From: Chamaea fasciata
Lineage: Eukaryota > Chordata > Aves > Passeriformes > Sylviidae
Length of the DNA: 64,000 bases
NCBI GenBank assembly: GCA_029207755.1
Contig: JARCOQ010000002.1
Coordinates: forward strand, 84,284,087 to 84,348,086
Reading direction: 5' to 3'
Made by a program: the position numbers and the translations under genes. The notes under the pieces were generated by a model. It was not told where the DNA came from, ran no database searches, and saw nothing but the letters and a program-made list of their open reading frames with translations. This document shows positions 1 through 13,639 of the stretch, in pieces; positions within the stretch are counted from its first letter, which is position 1, and every line of letters starts with the position of its first letter.

Positions 1-3000
1 TCCTGAAAAACTGCTTGCATTAGGGACCAGGTTTAAGAGCAGAAAATTTGTCTGTGTATGATGTTTCATGACTAAGACTGAAAAAGTTATTTTGCAAGGA
101 ACTGTGCTATTAATGAGTTTAACTATTTCTCCTGTTCACAGAATATCCAGAAACAGCTCACAATGACCTCTAATTTATCCGTTGTTTGAATTTACACATC
201 TTGTTGCAAGTCTTGTCAATCCTCTGGATTTATTCAGTCCAATATTGAAACTGCTTTAGTTAGTTGATAATAGTGACACATCATACAGGATTGCTGTTGT
301 TTCTGAGTGGATTAGTACAGCTCATGATTATGAGAAGGTTTCACAGGGTTTACAGAAAATCTTGAAGGGGTTCAGGCTTTCAAGGAGCCATGCAATAAAT
401 GCCACACTCTAAGGTGCCTTCTTACCCCTCGTGCTGCTTCCCTAAAGGGCCACTGCCAAAAGGGGCCTGCCAAAGAGATGTCCCTGTAGTCAGCAACCAG
501 CAGGATCAATGTCCAAAGGAGCTTTTTCTCTCAGTGGAAAACACATCTTTTCAGGAAGTTCTCAGCTTCCCACAGCAGATACCATGTAAGTGTTCTTGTA
601 CACTTGCAGAGCAATTTTCCACTCTCTAATTAGAATGACTATACCCTCGCTAGAACATTCAGAGTGTTTCCAAGCTCCTAGGACAAGACTAGTCAGACAA
701 AGTGAAGCGGTGTGAAATGAAATGGTCCCAGATTGGGATGAATGAAATGTAGGATTTGGGATGGACACTGCTGAATGTGCAGACCTGCAGCTAGGCCTAG
801 GTGGACCCTGTACAACTTCCTTGTTACAGATCTGGGTATAAAGATAGAATACTAAGCTTAACTTAGCCACTGAAAAATCAAAATTAAGCTATTACAGGAA
901 AAAGCATCTAATACACTTTAAAGATCATTGCTTATCAAATTAATTTGGAATGCACATTTTAAATTTAAATATTCTCATCTGAGATGAAAAATTTTGTTTG
1001 GGCCAGCCCTGTAGGAGGCATTGTCAGGACATGAAGCGCTTATCAAATAGTCCATTTGCCTGCATTATGTCTGCAAAATCTGTCAAAGTTAGAGAATAAT
1101 TTTGATAAATGTATCTTTTCAGGATTTTGGGGTATTAAGCAACCCAGATTCTATCCTGTTCATTTGAGTTTTGGTACAATCATGGCCACAAATTCCCATT
1201 TTTTTCCATTTGGAATATGATTAGTTTCAGCCTCTTGCTGATCATCAGTGGATGAACAATCTCTACAGCACCTACAATTGTTTATTCATGGAGGTAGTTG
1301 CCACAGATGATCAAATCATGTCTCAAACTACTATTTAAAAAATAAATAAATTGATCTTCTTAAATCCCTTGCTGTGGGAGCAGGCTTTCTAGATTTCTGG
1401 ATTTTTTTCCAATGCCCTTTTCCAATGCCCTCCAAACTCTTCCCTTCTTTGCCTAAAGATAACCATGAAACTTGTTAAAATAATGAGATATCTTTTTCTT
1501 CCATATCACAGACAGAATACCACTTTTTCAGTCAGAAGGAATTCAGCTTAGTCAAATTTTCCTCCTTTTTGGAAATCCATGGATTTAAAGTCGTCAGTGC
1601 ACGGAGGCTTCAGCTGAAAAATATATGAAATTAAGAAAAAATTAGAAGATTGCTATAATTCTAAAACTGGGGATTGCATTCACTAAAAGGAGATGTAAAT
1701 GAAGAAAATTTTGCAATCTGATACTGATCACAGCTTCTCAGACGTATTTTAGGCAGCAAAGAATGGATGTTTCTCATCTCACTCACTAAGTGAGCCTGCT
1801 TCCTCCAGAGGGATTCCTTCATGTCCTAAGAAAAACTGTGTCAGTTCCCAGATGTTCTCCAAGTGTTTGACACAAAAGGGTAAACTAAGGACAGAGATCT
1901 TGCTGTAAATTACTTTTTTCTCTCTTTAGTGGATTTAAATGAGATGTTTATTATCGCCTTAACATTCTTACAGTGGTTTCGTTCTGTATAACAGCAAAGC
2001 CAGTACTAAGTTAATTAAAAGAGCTATAAAGTCTGAAAGAAGCCAGCAGGTTTCTATGGGTTGCTGATCAAAGGGAAAGTGGTTCTTTTTAAAGTGTTTT
2101 TTTCTTGGTCCTTTAGAAACACTACATCTCTCTAATCACCTACAATGTTGCTATGATGACAAAATTACATAAACCCAATAATTTGAAACAAAATAAGGTT
2201 GAAAATGGAATTCACCAAAAAAGGAAAAAAAAATCAATTTCAGAAAATCAGACCAGTAATTTATAAACGCAACCACAGATCAGTCTAGAACAATAATATT
2301 CTGTAATCACAGCACTTCAACAGCCTAGTTTAAGAATGAGTAACAAAGGACAGAAATTACGTGGATCAATAATTCACTTGAGTGGTAGTAATGCATTCAT
2401 GTAATAATGTAGTTTGAGTCAATGAGATGAAGCTATGACTATACAGTACTTGGAACTGAGGGAGTTGTGTGCCAGGGTTATACCCCAATCAGTTGTCATA
2501 TTAAATGTGCACATAGATATTTTTAATGTTCAGACCAGTGAACTATTTGACTCTAATCATACACTTACTTTACTTGCACATAATGGATTCTTGTTTATGT
2601 CTATAAAGAATGGCAGCATTAATATGATCTATATGATGAAGAAAAACAAAGCAAAATATTTATTCTCCGTAGTGCCTAAAGAAACTTTTTAAAAACACAT
2701 ATATACTCTGGAAATATCTCTTTAAATGTTTCAGATCACCTAACTAATTTTCTCCTATGCTTTACATTACTCTTCCTGTCCAAGTATAAATGAATTTCTG
2801 AAGCAGGGAGATTTTTTCTGGGAGAGGGAGAAAGAGAAGGTTGTAATTTGTCATGCATAATAATAATGGACACAAAGAAAAAAGAAAAAACCTTATCTTC
2901 CTGTAACATTTCCTGTAAAAAAAATATTGTATTTTAAAAGTACTATTAAAGAGTATCCCAAGGTAAGCTACAGAAAGAAAACCCACAGACTTCTGAATTT

Positions 3001-6000
3001 TCATTTTCATATCTTAACATAGCTAAAACATTGTGTCTGTCTCACCTACAAACCTTTTTACACAAGAAGTTTAGTAAGCACATAGGATATTTCTTAAAAA
3101 GTGGCTGTGTCAGGTAAACTAAATTTTTGTAGAGAGATCCTAATTTGAAAAGTGTTCAATGGGAGGATTCTGAGGTACAGAAAGACAGAAAAGAAAACAC
3201 TTTGTTAAATCTATGAATCTGACTTACATGATCTAAAAAAAGACCAGTCATTTTTGACACTCTGGATGTTTACTGGTTTTCTGATAAGGAATTAAGAGAA
3301 ATATGAATGTCTGAGGGGTCAGAGCAAGAAAGAATGATCAGCCTCCATGCACGTTTTATTTTGGATTCAATAGCAATTATAAAATGCTTTGCCACTGAAA
3401 CCCTTCAGTGATGAGCATTTTTGACGTGCCATATCAATAGGGCAGGATAGATGAAGGTGATAAATTTGACAAAAAAATTACATGGCCTTTTGTATTTTCT
3501 GTAAAGAACCGGAGGCAATTTGATTCTAGCAAAGACATCTTCCAATGTAAATCTATTTTAAGCCAGAGTGTGAGAAACAGAATTTAGGTAGTGAGAAATT
3601 TTTCAAATATCTTTTTCCGGTAAACATAACCCTATTTTGCAGTGATAGGACCTGGCAAATTAGGCTGATTTTTGCTGATCAACTCCATTTCCACAAACAT
3701 TCACCAAATTATTTATGCAAAATCAGTCAGCATGTGATGTATTTGCACACAGTTCACTTTATTCTTTTCCCACACACTGAAATGGGGACAACATTATATA
3801 AATCCCTCATTGACTCTACACTGGGGTAACACTCAAAAAGGTGAAAGAAGTTTGATTAGCAATAAAAAGGAATAACAGGCTATGATTAGTGAATACATTT
3901 CTTTCTCTGCATGATTATCATTGATGGCATAAATAAATGGGGGCCATACCAAAAGCAACCCAAATACCTACGATGAAGATAATTTTAGAAAGCACTTGAA
4001 AATAACAAATATTTAATCTGGAGTTAAGAAGATGATCTGAAGAATTCATAAATATTCTTACGGTTGGTACTGGTGTCTTTAATGAGTTTAGATCTTTTAA
4101 TCTGTTTCAGACTTTGGACTGATTAAGAACACTGACTGAAAAAAAACCTTGTGACTAGAGTGCACTGGCTGAATACTAAGCCAAGCTCCTGCCATGAATG
4201 ACACAGTCTTGAGTGTATCTCAAAGCTTTTGGCTGCATTAGGCAGAAAACACATATTGAAATGAAGATGTGCTGGAGTAATTTATGAATACTGTATTTTG
4301 ATCTACATAAAATGTGTTCACTGCAAGAGTACAAGAGGGTTGTCAGGAGAAACAAGGAGTGAGATAAGGAGAATGGCTAGAAGTAAGACATAAATCCAGG
4401 GAATGTTTGTGGGCTTTCAAATCATTGACTTTATTTTTTTTTTTTTTCCCTCAAAGAACAGGCTACAGTAAGAGTTTCTCCAGAAAGACCAAATAAGACC
4501 AAATTTTGAAAATTCACTGTAAGGGAAGGATCTCTACTATGAGCTGTAACGGTTGGAAGGTCAAGGAAATTGTTCAGACAAACTGAAGAAAGATACATGC
4601 TCATGCTCCAGAAAATTAACTGATATTTGTAAAATCTTTGGATATTTTTCAGTTCCCTAGTATCATATACATATAATCATACACCTAGTTACCATCTAAA
4701 ATCCTTCTCTTTCCAGTTGCTCACCTTCTGCTAATGCCTGCACTGCTCTGCATCTCAGAGTAACACAATGTGAATATCCCAGGTACAGTAAAAACAGACA
4801 GCCCGGCCTTGAGATGCCTTAGGGGAGGCAGAAAAGCAGCTTCCCTGGGTCCCAGGCACAAGACTACCAAGATGAACTGGAGACATTCTACCAAATCCTA
4901 AAATTCCTTCTTGAGACCTAAGTTTTGAAAAATGCATGTGTACTCTTGAGTTAGAAATGAGACTTACAGCTTCATTTATTTGGAGAACTGCAAAGCCATT
5001 AAAAGTGACACTATTGAAAGAAAGGATAAAGAACTTTCCATCCAAAGCTGTTGAATTCTTCCCAAGCAAGCTAGCAAGCAAGCAACGCTCCTCTTTAGCT
5101 AAGAGAGGTGGCATTTTGCTATCGTGACTTATGCCAGTAGTGGGAACTTAGCCAGGGGCAGCAGGGAAAATAGTTGCCAAATTTTAAATTCTCCATGCCT
5201 AATAATAAATAAGTTACACAAATGCTCTTTCTGGAAAATGTCCTCCCTTTTCAGTCAAACTGCACAAAAATGTTCTTGCAATAAATATCATAGACCTTGC
5301 TTTAAAATCTGAAAGGAAAGTCTCCTCCCCAAATCTGTCTATGGACCTCACTTTCAGAGTAGTATCTCTGTTCTTGTACAGGGCATAGTATAGCCACAGT
5401 TTCCAGAAACTACTGGAATAAATAACCCATTTTAGACTCCCCCTAATTAGAGTCAGGGAAACAATATGTGATTAACAGTCCACAAGAGCAAGTAGAAGCA
5501 GGGAAGGCAGAGATTGTGGGAGCAGGGTCATGCAGAGGTCTTGGTGACAGAGAGGTGAAGCAGACCTAAAATCTTCATCATATGCTGCTGCAGTCCAATT
5601 ACTGTGCATTTTGCTACTAAACTCAAAACAAAAATTGTAGGTTGTGACAGGAGAACATGGCTAGGAAAAGACCCTGAGGAAATGTAAGCCTTGCCAAGTA
5701 CTGAGGAAAGTGCAGAGGAGAACAAGCCTTGTCACCCAAAATAAAAAATAGGAAGATGCCACCACACAAGAAAACACAGCAAAACCTTTCCCAACTGTTG
5801 CAGATCTGGTATCTGAAATATCACCTTCCTGGGCTGGGTTCTGACACTGTTGTACATTGCTGCACTTAAGGATTTGTTTTACTTTATAGAGATGACTCAG
5901 TGGGACTCCTCCTACATGCAACCAAAATAAAGTCATTAGATTGCTTAAAGAAATTGCTAGATCAAACGCAAAGATCTTTGAAGGTTTGTGTTCAATTTGT

Positions 6001-8475
6001 AGACCAAGCAGGGCATGCTTACAAAAAGAGATGAACATTTTTCAGCCTGCAGAAAGAAGGTATAGAGTTTCTGCAAGTTAAGTAAATTTAATGCATCTTA
6101 CAACAGCTTCCAGAAGCCATTGTTTTTCCAACCAGGTGTATTGAGAATTTGGCTCCTTCAGTATTTCTCTTCTAGAGATCCATGTTATAAGGTTTGTGCA
6201 CAAGAAATTAGTTGTTCTATTTGCTGTCACAGTAGCAGCAGTAGGGTGTTTCGAAGCAGCTCCAGTGGGGAAGAAGCTTTTGTGGTGAACAACTACACTT
6301 GCAAGCAATTCAGTGCACAAGCTCTGGAACATATTGTGTGCCAATAATTTGAACACAGCAATATGGAAAGCTAGAAAACAGGCAGTTGAATACTGCAGTT
6401 TGGCAAGGTATAATCTAGGTAGCCTCAGCACTATATGCAGGAGCTACTGGGTGCCTTTAGGTTGAAGGACAAACCTCTCCCACTTCCATGTGTTTTCAGA
6501 CACTTGTAAGTTGCTGCTCACGGTGGCACCTGTTGCTGACTTGAGTCTCCTAGAAGCCATCAGCATAATTTTAGTGGCCACCACATACAATTTGATACTC
6601 AGAGTAGCCTGTAAGCATTTGAAGGAGCAGAGAGGGCTGTAGGGGTGGATGGATAAAAAAATCTGAAAATATACCTTCTCTCTGTATAGAGGAGTGAGTG
6701 CCATAGCTCCCTTGCCCTCCCTTTAAACATCGTTTGCTGCTGAAATGCAGCAGTTGTGTCACTGAGGTTCAGTGCCAAGATGAGCATTTGCCACCTATAT
6801 AGGAGCTTAAAATAGCACAGAGGCTGACAGAAATACCTTGAAGGCTGACAGAGGAATGGTTGTCTGATGTATTATACTCTGTTGTAGGAAGTTTTTATTT
6901 ATTTAGAATTTTATAAGCACCCTGGGGGGGAATAAGGCTTAGATTTACTCTGGTCTGACCCAACCACAGTGTGTTTGGAAAGTAAAATTATCATGGAGCA
7001 CTCCCCAAGAGACTGGAAATGGTGCAGCCCTACTGAATGATAGATTTTTAGCAGTTCTCCCGCATGGATCCCACTTGGTTAATGTAATGCTGATTAAAGC
7101 AAGTACACTTCTTCTACAGCACTCCCATTCATCCCTCCATAGCCACTTACTGCAGAGACCATGCAGGCTTTTAATTATTTTACTAAACAGGGAGCATTTT
7201 TCTTGGAAGTGCATCATGAAATTTTAATGACCATGCTTTTAATTACAACAGGAAGAACTCAAATAGCAGCAAAGTCCATATGAAATTCCACATATTTTTC
7301 AGCTTTCCTTCCACAGCACCAAACAGAAGGAAGGAGTCTAAGGGGAAGGAGGGAGCCTCAAATTATACGTGGCACTGTTACTGTCCTCAAGTCAGAAATC
7401 CCAAGGCTTTGCTTTTCTACAGGAAGGCAAAGCCTGTTTTCTGGTGCTTCCACAGCCATGGGTGTCCCACCCCACTGTCTTTAGCTCATGCAGAGCAGAA
7501 GAAACATACCTGTCCACTGAGGAATCTATGTCTCAGGCTCATAGTCAAGATTACAAGTTAAATTCTTGGAGAAGAGGAAGGAAGAAGAGGAAGAAAATGG
7601 TCCTCTTTTTTTTTGCTATCAAACAAGAATGAGGTTCATACTGTCTTTGGACTTCATTCTCAGAGGTAAAATATATCTCCAGTCAAAGGCAGCTACCTGG
7701 CAAAAAAGAAACCAGGTACCATCACTTTTCTCTTCTAATGCCAGAGTCCCTGGGTAAATTCATCTCGAACCTGGAACCATTCTCTGTAAGCAAATTTTGC
7801 TCCAATAAATCAAGAAATCATCAAACTTGGAATGTTTTTCACAAAGATGACCCAGCATATGAAGTTTTTGCAATGTTTGGTCGGAGGATGCACTTGTGAA
7901 GGCGCAATAATTAAGTTAAATTATCTGCCAGCTGAAATGAATTATAGAGAGACCTTGAAAGAAATTCAAGGGAAAAAATATTGAAAGACAGAAATCTGAG
8001 AATTCACATTTGCTTTATTAAGCAATGAAAATTAAGATGTCCTTGCATCATTCCTAGGCAGCTTAATCCTTTATTACTAATAAATGATCTTTTATTTAAA
8101 GGATTTTGAAGTGGACAGAGATAACAGTTTAATCATTTTGATGAAAAGCCAAGATTTTTCATCTTCAAAGTGCTGAAATATCAGCATACACCACTAATAA
8201 TGAACCTTGTTAATCATTAGCATCCCTCAAATATAATGGGAACAACACTTTCCTAAGAGCTTGCAAAAGAATTGAGAAAAAAGCGGGTGGGTTTTTTATA
8301 GGTTAGACCTTTTATAAGTAACTTTATTCATATTTTAATGAGTAGTGTATGAATAAGTGGATTTTGAAGTTAACAAATGAATATTTAAAGAAAAGAGAAC
8401 AGAATGAATTTGTCAATCAAAAGATCTCCAAACCCAGGTACATGCTCCAGGCGTGATCTTGAAAACATTTATGCA
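1..8475. other. AT-rich non-coding DNA, no gene recognised
   Basis: This stretch is AT-rich, poor in CpG and full of stop codons in all frames. It has a run of 14 T at 4434-4447. Several overlapping open frames of 60-125 codons lie on both strands between about 4755 and 7757. None shows a recognisable domain or a convincing pair of splice sites around it, and frames on opposite strands compete for the same bases. I see no repeat that I can name. The part from about 5.5 to 6.8 kb is slightly richer in open frames and could be a very old, unrecognised repeat or retrocopy, but nothing proves it. Confidence 0.6.
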
Positions 8476-8502
8476 CATGAGTAACTCATGACTCATGACT
8501 CA
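8476..8502. promoter_or_regulatory. Cluster of AP-1-like (TGACTCA) sites
   Basis: Two perfect TGACTCA heptamers, the consensus for Fos/Jun-type bZIP dimers, lie head to tail without spacer at 8489-8495 and 8496-8502. Just upstream, 8476-8490 is a palindrome with arms CATGAGT and ACTCATG around one central A, which holds a further TGAGTAA half-match. The cluster sits about 140 bp before a CR1 copy. Binding is an inference: the cluster could also be a short slipped tandem repeat of ACTCATG that matches AP-1 by accident. Confidence 0.4.
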
Positions 8503-8639
8503 TCCCAGTAAAGTCAGGGGTACTAAATTAACCTTTTCTGAGGAATGCATGTTAGGATGACAGTTTATATTCCACCCAACGCATTGGAAAAGACAAACAT
8601 CTGCAAGGTAGGGGCCTGATATAAGGGCATCATCTAAGC

Positions 8640-9335
8640 TTTTCTCCAGAAAAAGAGGAAAGTATTGGGGAGCAGCTCTGTGGGAAAGGCCCTGCGAGGT
8701 GGGAGCCAGCAAGCTGACCATGAGCACGTGATGTGCCCAGCAGGAAAGGCAGCCAACAGCTCCTCTGTGTGTGAACAGAGGCATGGCACAAAGACCAAGG
8801 AAAAAGGATAGTCCCTCTCCCTATGGCACTCATCACTCTAGATAGGGCATTGAGTTTTGGGCCTTGCAATGCAGGAAACACATGGGAAAACTGGAGGGAG
8901 CTTTTAGAAGGTCCCAAGGCAGTAGGGGCTAGAGTCCTTGGCATATGAGCAGAGGTGGGAGGAGCTGGGCTGCTTCGCCCTGGAGAAGAGATCACTCTAG
9001 GAGCACCTAACAGCCTCTCAGTGCCTTCAAGGGGTCATCAGGGAGACAGTACTGGATTCCTCATAGTGGTACAGGATGGAGAATGAGACAAATGTCCATA
9101 CACAGAACTAGAGAGTTTCAGACTTGATTTAAGGAAAAGCTTTTTCCCTGTGAGGACAGTCTGAAAATGGAGCAGACTGTACAGAGTGGTTGTACAGCAC
9201 CCCTCCTTTTCAAGATCCAGCTGGACAAAGCCCTGAGCAATCTTGTCTGATGCCATAGCTTACCCTGCTTTGAGTAGGGGTGTGAACCAGGTCACCTCCC
9301 CTAGCTCATTTAACTGATCCCACAAATCACCTACT
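8640..9335 (+). mobile_element. CR1 LINE fragment, 3' part, degraded
   Basis: This is non-LTR retrotransposon sequence in forward orientation. The block around 8671-8760 (GCAGCTCTGTGGGAAAGG, then a segment matching 'tgaccatgagc...gtgtgccc') corresponds to the end of the CR1 reverse-transcriptase ORF. It continues through the 'gagggagc...ctgggctgcttcgccctggagaagag' region near 8970 and the '3' end' block with 'agctggacaaagccctgagcaa' near 9220. The final part (9240-9335) is badly worn and the terminal ATTCTATG octamers are not seen. Many stops and indels break the frame, so it is non-functional. The start is where similarity fades and is approximate. Confidence 0.85.
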
Positions 9336-9535
9336 GTTGCTTAAACCATGTGAATGTTGAATTGGCACTTATGAGGGAAGGAATTGTTTCTTTTATTCCC
9401 ACATTTCTCCAGAAACCCTTATGTTTTATCTTTCTAATGAAGTTCCCCAAACCTGCATACTACCAGGCAGCCTTGATCCTCCCATAATCACAAGCACTTA
9501 CCATGAGTTACTGCGATCACTATTTCAGTCAGTAT

Positions 9536-9605
9536 CTATACTATATTATACTATACTATACTATACTATACTATACTATACTATACTATACTATACTATA
9601 CTATA
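9536..9605. repeat. CTATA pentanucleotide microsatellite
   Basis: There are fourteen units of CTATA in a row with one variant unit (TTATA at 9546-9550); the last eleven units, 9551-9605, are perfect. The purity suggests a young, probably length-variable locus. An apparent reading frame of 103 codons crosses it, but its Tyr-Tyr-Thr-Ile-Leu periodicity is only the translated repeat. Confidence 0.97.
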
Positions 9606-9608
9606 CTC

Positions 9609-12600
9609 ATGGTATATCACATCAAGAGTGAAACAACAGAAACTTATTCAACAGATCTTTCTGTCTAAGAATAGATTCAGCTTACTTCATCAGCCATCTT
9701 GCTTTTTTAGTTTTCCCAGTAAAAAACCATGATAAAAGGATTATACGTATCACCATATGAAACTGTGAGTGACCTCTAATACTTTTATATTGATGAATAC
9801 TTTGGCAGGAATGCACCAGCACATTTGTAAGAGTGTGAAAGAAATCGGTATATATGATTGTGGAAGGTCTTTTCATTTTATATGGCTCCTCTTTACACCA
9901 GATGCCCAAACACAGGCTATTTTCAGTTACCCAAAAAATTATGCACAAAGGGTCTCACTCCTGTGGGCTAAACACTGAGCTCCATGGTAATTCTAAGAAA
10001 ATCCCACTTTAAAGTTTCTTATGTATCAGAACTGTCTGCAGGCATGAGCGTCTCTGTAAGGGTCTACCTAGAAACTAGAAATGGTCATGGTTATCAAACA
10101 TCAAAGCCATCCTGGTTTGGGCACTGTGTCAGGAATTCAACCCCTGTCGACTGCTCTTACTCTGCCTTTCTGGGAGGTTTTGTGTGTACATGCATGGTAC
10201 CACGCAAAGTCCCACTAAGAACTTCTGCTCTGCCCAGTGCCTGGCCCCTAGTAGGATTCAGGCAGGAGAGATGAACACATGAACTCCAGCTACAGGAGCG
10301 CATTCAAATCCAAAATATTCAAACCTCGGGGATTCTGTCTTTGAAGTGAGAGAGACATCCAATGAGTTTCAGCAGCACTGAAGTAGTCGTTCTGACTTAC
10401 AAAGACTCTGGGGATTTATATCCTCTTAAATACTTATGCCTTCTATATCTGGCCACAAGTCCACTAAAAATGTTTGCAGCAGATCTTGGGGAAAGAACAC
10501 ATACTTTTGAAAAAAATCCCAAATTTTTAAATAAATAAATAAATAAAGTAACTTTCCGGAAAAAAATGCTAGAGAAGGAGCTTCTTCAGTAATTTTCCTG
10601 CAAAAAAGGTCAAGCTCAAGATATAGATAATAGAGCATGGAAATAGCTGAAGAAATTCTCATCTGGTATCTTAATAGTTATAAATCCTCTTACCTCTCTT
10701 GCAGGATGCTTGCAACTATTGCAAACTGCTTCTTCCAAATCAAAGGGTGACAAGAATTACAAAAGAGGACAGACTAAACCAGATGTCACCCATCTTGGAC
10801 AGATAGAAAAATCAAGTATATCTCTGTTCTGGATACCATCATAATTAGTGAGAGGGTCTTGTAGGTAAGGAGAGAGAAGAGGGATAGGTTTAGAATGTTT
10901 CTTCTTACAGTATTGGTGTCTCTGCTTTTTCCAGCTTTCTTTGGAGGTCCTGTAAAGAAAGAAGGAATTCTATAATCAGTGTTCCAACATCAGAAAGTCA
11001 GCTAAAATAGATTGCTCTCCCACTGCAGATCTCCTTATCTACACAGTAATTTAATATCTACAACAGTTAATGAAATCTGAAGTGATACTTGACATAAGTT
11101 TTTTAACCAAGGTGAGGGAATATCTTGCTGTCCAAGACTTTGTTCTGTGCTCAAGTGCCCATGGCTATCCTTTGGAAACCATTCAAGATTTTTTTTCTGT
11201 GTAGCCTTCCCAGTCTAGACCTATATTAAATGAAGTAGATGATAGGGAAGAGCCAGACTTGTTATCTCTCTGATTATTCTTGCATTTTTAAAAGCAACTA
11301 TAGTAATAATGTGGATTGATCTCCCTCTAATATGATGATGATTTGGAGGTTGATCTTTATCAAATAATACAAACACAATGGTCTAAAGCTAATTATGTAT
11401 CTGGGCAACATAAAGGATGGATAAAGAGTAGCTGCCTGAGCCACACCTGAGTAAGACTGGTGCATGGAAGAGTATTTATTCAAGGACTCTCCTAAGTCCA
11501 GCGCAGGCTTCTTCTTTCAAGTGCACATAACCTGTAGCAAGGTCATGTTGTACTTACTCCTTTAGTGGCCTGAGTGGTTCCCCACTGCTGGATGCTCTCA
11601 CAGACATGTGCTGAGACCTGGAGCAGTCCCTTATTTGACCCTCACGATGCTGTGACCTTACCTATCACCAGGTGTTGGCTGAGAGCACAGCAGGTGATGA
11701 CCTGCCCCCTGCCAGTGATGACACATTTAGCTGTACAGCCTTGCTCATCAGGGAACGGGACACACAACAGGGGCATCTCCTCAGCCATCTCAAGTACCTC
11801 AGAGCTTCTCAAAGGGCATGGAGTCATATTTAAAATGAGTAGCAGCACCTTGGACACAACGTTCAAGGCCAGTTCAAGCCACAGAATTATACAGTCATAA
11901 CCTTAACCAGCTCTTTTTTTGTGTGTGATGGAACTCACATAATGATGATGGCCGTATAGAGGACAATACTTTTGCAGGGACCAAAACAGTGAAAACAAAC
12001 AATTTTAGGAGTTAAGGAATATGAGTTTTCTTACCAGTTTCTGCTTGAAGGACTGAAAATATGTTCTTTAGAGCATTTGCAACATTTCTTGGGTTATTAT
12101 GGGCTAATGAGGCATGTGCTACCCCTAAACAGCATGAAAAAACCCTCAGCTTTCTGCTGCAAAAATTCAACCTTTTCAAGGTCATCACCAGTCTACAGCC
12201 AAAAACATCAGGTGCAGAGTTGAAAATAATGAACTATGTAAATACACATGTAGTTTCTTCACTGTACCCTCCTGAGTATGCTCTCTAGGTGCTTCATGAT
12301 GTGTCAGTTTTCATCTGCTAAAGATCTGTCTTCGAAATAGGAAATGTAGTTCAAATAAGACTTCTTGAATGAGTTTGGAAGTGGCAAAATACAGTACCTG
12401 ACTGAAGTTGCAAAAAACCTTTAAAATAGTGTGTGTTATACTTATTTTTCTATTCTCTTGCCAAAGAGATTGATAGAGTTAATACACATGTTCATACACA
12501 TGTTCACGAATATCTTTTTCCAATACTGTTACTCCATTGTGCTCTTTCTCATGTAATTTTTTTCAGAACTGAACAAAGTAGTTGTTCTGGTATTTGGTTT

Positions 12601-13439
12601 TGTTCTTGTATTCTCCTTCATGATCCACATGTAAAGGAAGAAAAAAACATTTTTACTGCAACATGAAATAGTTAGAATCATAACATTGATAATCTAGAGT
12701 CTGTAAACAGACACTAACTAATAAACCCACCCTCACCCCAGAAAAATGCTATTTAGCAATTAATTGCAAAGTTGTTTGTACATTGGCTTGTGACTTGTAC
12801 ATTTCAATTTAGCCTCACCAGATACTCCTTTCAAACAGATAAGGAGACAGGTTCCTCCTGTCTAGCTCTGCCTCATCTTCTGCAATGGGGCTCCAGTTGA
12901 TATTTTGAGGTGATACTTTGAGCATGGCTGCACAAAATGGAACCCAGGTGGAGGCACTGTGGAATAAAAAGCCCTTAGAAAGGTCATTATTCAAATATTT
13001 CTCATGTGAGCTTGCCTTCTTCTTCTCCCCAGCATTACAGCAAGTGTACATGACAATGAAAATATGGGTTGACATTCCAGAATAAAAAAAACCTATAGAA
13101 AACCATTGACTTTGGGGCTCCTGCTGTGAAAGAATAATCCATAATCATTTTACACATGTGCAAGGAATGAAAAGACTGTAATTTCACAAACCTGACATAG
13201 CTAAGATGGGTTTCAAGCCTTGATCAGCACACACAGGCTTCTTGAATGCCAGGGACTGCAGGATGTGAGTGCAGTCATTGGAGTTTAGCAAAGCATAGAA
13301 GAGAGCTGACTGCATAGAAAATGCATATATGAGAGCTGAGTTCTCTGTTTGTGTGACCCTGAAAAGGCCAATGCAGCACCAGAGGCTTCCCATCCTTGCT
13401 GAGTACTCTTCAGATGTCAGATGATGTTTCTCTTTGCAG
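9609..13439. other. Non-coding DNA, no gene recognised
   Basis: This is AT-rich unique-looking sequence with only short, overlapping open frames on both strands. It contains a small TAAA repeat near 10528-10546. I recognise no mobile element, RNA gene or conserved protein segment in it. Confidence 0.6.
10528..10546. repeat. TAAA tetranucleotide repeat, short
   Basis: There are just under five units of TAAA, following a short T run. This is a simple sequence of the kind scattered through vertebrate introns and has no sign of function. Confidence 0.9.
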
Positions 13440-13628
13440 CTGATCCCAATCTAAAGCTACATTTTAGAGGTAATAAAGCACAAAGCCTGGATTTGTCTTT
13501 CAGGATCGTGCAAGGCTCCTTCAGAAGATCCTTCAGAAACACGAAAAAGGTAGAAAAATCCCCATCAATTACAAGTTGTCCTTGTAGCGTACATTTTGGA
13601 GACAATTTGAAGAAAAAGATTGGTCGAG
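13440..13628 (+). other. Candidate internal exon (unidentified protein)
   Basis: A good acceptor, TTTCTCTTTGCAG, ends at 13439, and a strong donor, CGAG|GTAAGA, follows 13628. The 189 nt between them are open in the frame entering with the second base of a codon, so the segment would be a symmetric phase 1-1 exon of 63 codons. The predicted peptide is basic and contains LKLHFRGNKAQSLDL early, a Cys-Pro-Cys near the end and a lysine-rich end. I do not recognise the protein. The same frame has an ATG 19 nt before the acceptor and stops shortly after the donor, which fits an exon but also chance. Internal GT and AG signals (for example AG|GTAATA near 13470 and CTTTCAG near 13500) weaken the case. 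A competing open frame covers the opposite strand. Confidence 0.22.
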
Positions 13629-13639
13629 GTAAGAAATAA

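Noticed and set aside
8500..9256. Overlapping minus frames of 94, 121 and 72 codons
   Set aside because: They lie antisense to a degraded CR1 copy and have no identity of their own.
9421..9732. 103-codon plus frame rich in Tyr-Tyr-Thr-Ile-Leu
   Set aside because: It is the translation of the CTATA microsatellite.
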